The notes under the pieces are model-generated. The model made no database searches, had not been told where the DNA came from, and was given only the letters and a program-made list of their open reading frames with translations. The translations under genes and the position numbers were made by a program. This document shows positions 61,201 to 64,000 of a stretch of 64,000 nucleotides of DNA, piece by piece. Position 1 is the first letter of the stretch. Each line of letters begins with the position of its first letter. This DNA is from Duganella sp. CF517 (GTDB taxonomy: Bacteria; Pseudomonadota; Gammaproteobacteria; Burkholderiales; Burkholderiaceae_D): positions 1,527,198 to 1,591,197 of the forward strand of contig NZ_FODC01000001.1 of the NCBI RefSeq assembly GCF_900110275.1. Reading direction: 5' to 3'.

Positions 61201-62442
61201 CTTGTTGCGGTAGCTGTAGCGCTTCACGCGCGCCAGGCCGGCGTCGACCACGTAACGGATGCCCGGCACCGTCAGCGAGGTTTCGGCGACGTTGGTGGCC
61301 AGCACGATGCGGCGCGCGTTGGTCAGCTTGAAGACGCGCTCCTGCTCCTCGGCCGACAGGCGGGCGAACAGCGGCAGGATCTCGACGTGCGGCGGATGGT
61401 GCTTGCGCAGCGCCTCGGCGGCGTCGCGGATTTCGCGCTCGCCGGGCAGGAACACCAGCACGTCGCCGGAGCCGAGGCGGCACAGTTCATCGACGCCGTC
61501 GACCACCGCGTCCATCAGGTCGCGCTTTTCGCGGGCGGCGGCGGTGCGCTGGCCCTTGCCCTCGGCGTTGGCGATGGCCGCCGCGTTGCCGGCGCGCGGC
61601 ACGTCCGCCTCGATCGGGCGGTAGCGCACCTCGACCTTGTACAGGCGGCCGGAAACCTCGATCACCGGCGCCGGCATGTCCGGCGTACCGAAGTGGCGCG
61701 AGAAGCGCTCGGCGTCGATGGTCGCCGAGGTGATGATCACCTTCAGGTCGGGGCGGCGCGGCAGCAGCTGCTTCAGGTAGCCAAGCAGGAAGTCGATGTT
61801 CAGGCTGCGCTCGTGCGCCTCGTCGATGATGATGGTGTCGTAGTTCTTCAGCAGCGGGTCGGTCTGCGTCTCGGCCAGCAGGATACCGTCGGTCATCAAC
61901 TTGACCGAGGCGCCCTTCATCAGGGTGTCGGCGAAGCGGACCTTGAAACCGACGGTCTCGCCCAGCGGCGTGCCCAGTTCCTGGGCGATGCGCTTGGCGG
62001 TGGACGAGGCGGCGATGCGGCGCGGCTGCGTGTGGCCGATCAGCGCCTTCCGGCCGCGGCCCAGCTCCAGGCAGATTTTCGGCAGCTGGGTGGTCTTGCC
62101 GGAGCCGGTTTCGCCGGAGACGATGATCACCTGGTGCTTTTGCAGCGCCTCGGCGATTTCGTGGCGGCGGCCGGAGACCGGCAGGTCCTCGGGGAAGGTG
62201 ATCGGCGGCAGCGGGTTGCGGAACGCGCGTTCGGCGGCGCGGGCGGCCTGCTCCTCGGGTGTCAGGCGTGGCCGCGGTTCGCGCCGGGGCTGGGCGCGCG
62301 AGCCGCCCTCGCCGTCCGGGCGCGCGCGGGAGGGGGCGCCGGTCGGGGCGCCGGTCGGGGCGTTGCGCGGGCTGCGGGGCTGGCCAGGGGTGCTGGATGG
62401 GCGGTTTGCGGCGGTTTTCGGTTTATTGCTGGCGTCTGACAT
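58273..62442 (-). CDS. hrpA: ATP-dependent RNA helicase HrpA
   Basis: 1389-residue DEAH-box helicase. A proline/arginine-rich N-terminal extension precedes the RecA domains: GETGSGKTTQLPK (motif I), IIDEAHERSLN (II), SATIDAERF (III), LVLATNVAETSLT-type motif V and QRAGRCGR (VI). HA2 and OB domains and the long C-terminal HrpA region follow, including an Ala/Gly/Pro-rich insert at about 1075-1110. HrpA resolves stalled or collided ribosomes and processes fimbrial mRNA in E. coli. Length is near the usual 1300. It is divergent from argA with only 54 bp between starts. Confidence 0.95.
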   Translation of the reverse strand: MSDASNKPKTAANRPSSTPGQPRSPRNAPTGAPTGAPSRARPDGEGGSRAQPRREPRPRLTPEEQAARAAERAFRNPLPPITFPEDLPVSGRRHEIAEALQKHQVIIVSGETGSGKTTQLPKICLELGRGRKALIGHTQPRRIAASSTAKRIAQELGTPLGETVGFKVRFADTLMKGASVKLMTDGILLAETQTDPLLKNYDTIIIDEAHERSLNIDFLLGYLKQLLPRRPDLKVIITSATIDAERFSRHFGTPDMPAPVIEVSGRLYKVEVRYRPIEADVPRAGNAAAIANAEGKGQRTAAAREKRDLMDAVVDGVDELCRLGSGDVLVFLPGEREIRDAAEALRKHHPPHVEILPLFARLSAEEQERVFKLTNARRIVLATNVAETSLTVPGIRYVVDAGLARVKRYSYRNKVEQLQIEPIAQSAANQRAGRCGRVADGVCIRLYEEQDFLQRPKFTEPEILRSSLAAVILRMKSLHLTDVETFPFIEPPLARAIADGYQLLQELGAVDEYNQLTPLGNKLAKLPLDPRVGRMILAALDNASLNEVLIIASALSVQDPRDRPMEHQQAADEAHKKFADEKSEFISYLKIWQWFENAIEHKKTNRQLMDNCRTNFLSQLRLREWRDVHSQLLTIVKEQGWRINEAPATYENLHLALLTGLLGNIGFKSEDEPGAGYLGARGIKFNIWPGSSLLKKPGKWIMAAELVDTTRLYARCVARIEPEWLEKVGGHLLKKSWGEPRWEKRGAQVSASERATLYGLVVYSQRRINYALHNPAEAREIFIRDALVGGDYDTRAPFFAHNHKLIKEIENLEHKSRRLDVLVDDELIAAFYDKLIPADVVNGAGFEKWHKDATAAEPKLLYLNRDELMRHEAAGVTTDLFPKMMSVTGLEMALTYHFEPGSVRDGVTMAVPLFALNQLPRERCEWLVPGMLKEKVHLLLKSLPQKLRRHCVPLPDYAARFCERVHEAGIFGRGDLIDAIIADIRSQITISVLTTDFKPETLPAHHFMNFKVIDEHGRQLEMGRNLATLQAEFGAQARESFQKMAETSGTQGVTLRALGSGGAAASPAPPSRAAGGNAGAAPAPAPGRGGDKAVGAREASSAASGITLTGLTSWTFGELPELLEIVQGKLTLIGFPALVDKGTHCDLEVFDDPTVAARTHRIGLRRLFALQMKDQIKFIEKGIPGLQQMGMQFMSMGTQEELREQIINKALDIACLQDPLPLDAASFAKRKDEGKSRLVLLVNEIARLLSQVLTEFHGLPKRLQGLPAAAAADMQAQLQALVNKRFLSDNDYSQLAHFPRYLKAINVRIEKLRGDPARDAKLMAEWQSAAALYQRANKDKSAGKNTDPKMVEFRWMLEELRVSLFAQELRTPMPVSAKRLQKVWESMLR

Positions 62443-62483
62443 TGTTTTTTACAAGATTGGAGCGCGGAACTCGCGCACCGAAT

Positions 62484-62489
62484 TATAAT
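62484..62489 (+). promoter_or_regulatory. -10 element abutting argA
   Basis: TATAAT exactly matching the sigma-70 -10 consensus, ending 7 bp before the argA ATG. Transcription would begin at or one base before the start codon. A good -35 match is not seen. Confidence 0.4.
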
Positions 62490-62496
62490 GCGGCTA

Positions 62497-63807
62497 ATGG
62501 AAAACCCTACCCAATTCGTCCAATGGCTGCGTTCCGTCGCGCCCTACATCCACGCCTTCCGCGGCAAGACCTTCGTGGTCGCCTTCCCCGGTGAACTGGT
62601 CAGCGCCGGCGCGCTGCAGGTGCTGGCCCACGATTTGTCGCTGCTGCACGCGCTCGACATCAACGTCACCGTGGTCTACGGCTCGCGCCCGCAGGTGGCC
62701 GAGCAGCTGGCGCTGCGCAACGTCGAGGGCCGCTTCCACAACGGCGTGCGCATCACCGACATCGCCGCCATGGAGTGCGCCAAGGAGGCCGCCGGCGAGC
62801 TGCGCCTCGACATCGAGGCCGCCTTCAGCCAGGGCTTGCCGAACACGCCGATGTCGAACGCGGCCATCCGTATCATTTCCGGCAACTTCATCACGGCGCG
62901 CCCGCTCGGCGTCATCGACGGCGTCGACCTGGAACTGACCGGCGTCACCCGCAAGGTCGACGCCGAGACGATCCACTCGATCCTCGGCTCCGACGGCCTG
63001 GTGCTGCTGTCGCCGCTGGGCTTCTCGCCCACCGGCGAGGCGTTCAACCTGACGATGGAGGACGTCGCCTGCAGCGCCGCGATCGCGCTGCACGCCGACA
63101 AACTGGTGTTCATCACCGAGACCGACATGATGGTCGACGCGGCCGGCACCGAGATCCGCGAACTGTCGTCGCACCAGGCCGAGGCGGTGCTGCAGGCCGG
63201 CTTCCTGCCCGATTCGACCGCGTTCTACCTGCAACACTGCATCAAGGCGTGCGACAACGGCGTCGAACGCTCGCACATCGTGCCGTTCGCGATGGACGGC
63301 TCGGCGCTGCTCGAGCTGTTCACCCACGACGGCGTCGGCACCATGATCTCGCACGAGAACCTCGAATCGCTGCGCAAGGCCACCATCGAGGACGTCGGCG
63401 GCATCATCAAGCTGATCGAGCCGCTCGAGGCCGACGGCACGCTGGTCAAGCGCGGGCGCGAGCTGATCGAACGCGAGATCGATTATTTCTCCGTCATCGA
63501 GCACGATGGCGTGATCTTCGGCTGCGCCGCGCTGTACCCGTTCCCGGAACAGAAAATGGCCGAAATGGCATGTTTGACCGTCAACCCCGAGGTCCAGGCC
63601 CAGGGCGACGGCGAGCGCATTTTGAAGCACATGGAGAACCGCGCGCGCGCCATCGGCGTGACCAAGCTGTTCGTGCTCACCACGCGCACGTCGCACTGGT
63701 TCCAGAAGCGCGGCTTCGTGCCGGCCACCGTCGACGCGCTGCCGAAGGACCGTCAACGCATGTTTAACTGGCAGCGCAAATCCCAGGTGCTGATTAAGTC
63801 TTTATAA
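62497..63807 (+). CDS. argA: N-acetylglutamate synthase (amino-acid N-acetyltransferase)
   Basis: 436 residues; acetylates glutamate with acetyl-CoA, the first step of arginine synthesis, and is the usual arginine feedback target. N-terminal amino-acid kinase-like domain ([52 protein letters not shown]) and C-terminal GNAT domain ([51 protein letters not shown]). Start: [13 protein letters not shown] at 62497; an ATG three codons upstream overlaps a TATAAT box. No ribosome-binding site is visible at the proper distance, so the message may be leaderless. The next gene is yggX. Confidence 0.95.
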   Translation: MENPTQFVQWLRSVAPYIHAFRGKTFVVAFPGELVSAGALQVLAHDLSLLHALDINVTVVYGSRPQVAEQLALRNVEGRFHNGVRITDIAAMECAKEAAGELRLDIEAAFSQGLPNTPMSNAAIRIISGNFITARPLGVIDGVDLELTGVTRKVDAETIHSILGSDGLVLLSPLGFSPTGEAFNLTMEDVACSAAIALHADKLVFITETDMMVDAAGTEIRELSSHQAEAVLQAGFLPDSTAFYLQHCIKACDNGVERSHIVPFAMDGSALLELFTHDGVGTMISHENLESLRKATIEDVGGIIKLIEPLEADGTLVKRGRELIEREIDYFSVIEHDGVIFGCAALYPFPEQKMAEMACLTVNPEVQAQGDGERILKHMENRARAIGVTKLFVLTTRTSHWFQKRGFVPATVDALPKDRQRMFNWQRKSQVLIKSL

Positions 63808-63809
63808 TC

Positions 63810-63830
63810 ACGGTTTATCGAACCGTTTTA
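63810..63830 (+). terminator. Short terminator-like hairpin after argA
   Basis: ACGGTT and AACCGT pair (6 bp) around TATCG, followed by TTTTA, in the 35-bp gap before yggX. Probably a weak attenuator; the yggX ribosome-binding site (AGGAG) directly follows. Confidence 0.45.
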
Positions 63831-63842
63831 GGAGCAACACAG

Positions 63843-64000
63843 ATGGCCCGCACCGTGCAATGCGTCAAACTCAACAAGGAAGCCGAAGGACTCGATTTCC
63901 CGCCGTATCCGGGCGAACTGGGTAAGAAGATCTACGAATCGGTCTCGAAGGAAGCCTGGGCCGCCTGGCTCAAGCACCAGACCATGCTGGTCAACGAGAA
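63843..64000 (+). CDS. yggX: Fe(2+)-trafficking/oxidative damage protection protein YggX, partial
   Basis: The first 52 codons of a small cytoplasmic protein: [39 protein letters not shown] and [13 protein letters not shown]. This is the YggX opening with its conserved Cys7, PYPGELG and WKHQTMLINE-type blocks. YggX protects iron-sulfur enzymes such as MutY from superoxide and influences labile iron. The window ends about 38 codons before the expected stop (family length about 90). AGGAG precedes the ATG. It follows argA by 35 bp. Confidence 0.95.
   Translation, partial: MARTVQCVKLNKEAEGLDFPPYPGELGKKIYESVSKEAWAAWLKHQTMLVNE

Noticed and set aside
58135..62439. 1434-codon plus-strand open frame opposite hrpA
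   Set aside because: Mirror-frame artefact of hrpA; low-complexity composition, no ribosome-binding site, no recognisable motif.

Overview
The window is GC-rich, densely coded and betaproteobacterial. Its content points to Oxalobacteraceae of the Massilia/Duganella/Janthinobacterium kind: a ftsB-eno-kdsA-pyrG block in the order usual for Burkholderiales, a DUF2844-DUF3443 pair, imuA-imuB-dnaE2 mutagenesis genes, several large TonB-dependent receptors, and an interspersed palindrome containing GTCAAGTCTGTCATTCGG. The genus is inference, since no rRNA or tRNA gene was recognised. No insertion sequence, prophage, CRISPR array or plasmid function was found.

Layout. 0-6.8 kb: 5'-truncated-by-window htpX, a PHP-domain nucleotidase coupled to a threonine dehydratase, an alpha/beta hydrolase, a gamma-carbonic-anhydrase-like gene paired with hslO (Hsp33), an SBF-type transporter and a small lipoprotein. 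6.9-14.2 kb: two outer-membrane uptake loci. One is a TonB receptor with a Tat-exported glycerophosphodiesterase behind a Pho-box-like array. The other is a Fur-box-preceded heme receptor with a HemS-like protein that carries a signal peptide. 14.3-19.5 kb: an overlapping DUF1349-racemase-GST-gamma-CA operon, a DUF4124 protein, an L,D-transpeptidase and a periplasmic binding protein. 19.6-24 kb: ftsB-eno-kdsA-pyrG. 24-30.7 kb: PRC-barrel protein, isochorismatase-like hydrolase, SOS-box-controlled dnaE2, and a PhzF-like gene. 30.8-38.7 kb: another TonB receptor, DUF2844-DUF3443, a cpdB-like nucleotidase with a Pho box, and a Sel1 lipoprotein.

38.7-43.5 kb is the least ordinary stretch. A three-gene operon encodes an acyl-CoA-dehydrogenase-fold protein lacking the usual catalytic glutamate, a PhnD-like binding protein without a signal peptide, and a ferritin-like diiron protein fused to a TusA-like N-terminus. 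Next to it a CoaD (PPAT) domain is fused to an HD phosphohydrolase domain. 43.5-48 kb is envelope and heat stress: HtrA, an OmpR/QseC-type two-component system, and ibpA with a sigma-32 promoter and a ROSE-like RNA thermometer. 48-58 kb: an unknown ribbon-helix-helix-like gene, an M61 peptidase, imuB-imuA with a second SOS box, a putative Na+/H+ antiporter and two hydrolases. 58-64 kb: hrpA divergent from argA, then a partial yggX.

Connections: dnaE2 and imuAB lie about 25 kb apart but share CTGT-N8-ACAG boxes, so they look like one SOS mutasome split in two. Two phosphate-scavenging loci carry 11-bp-period GTCA repeats typical of PhoB sites. Two families of interspersed palindromes sit at gene ends and in two cases supply the stop codon of the neighbouring gene.
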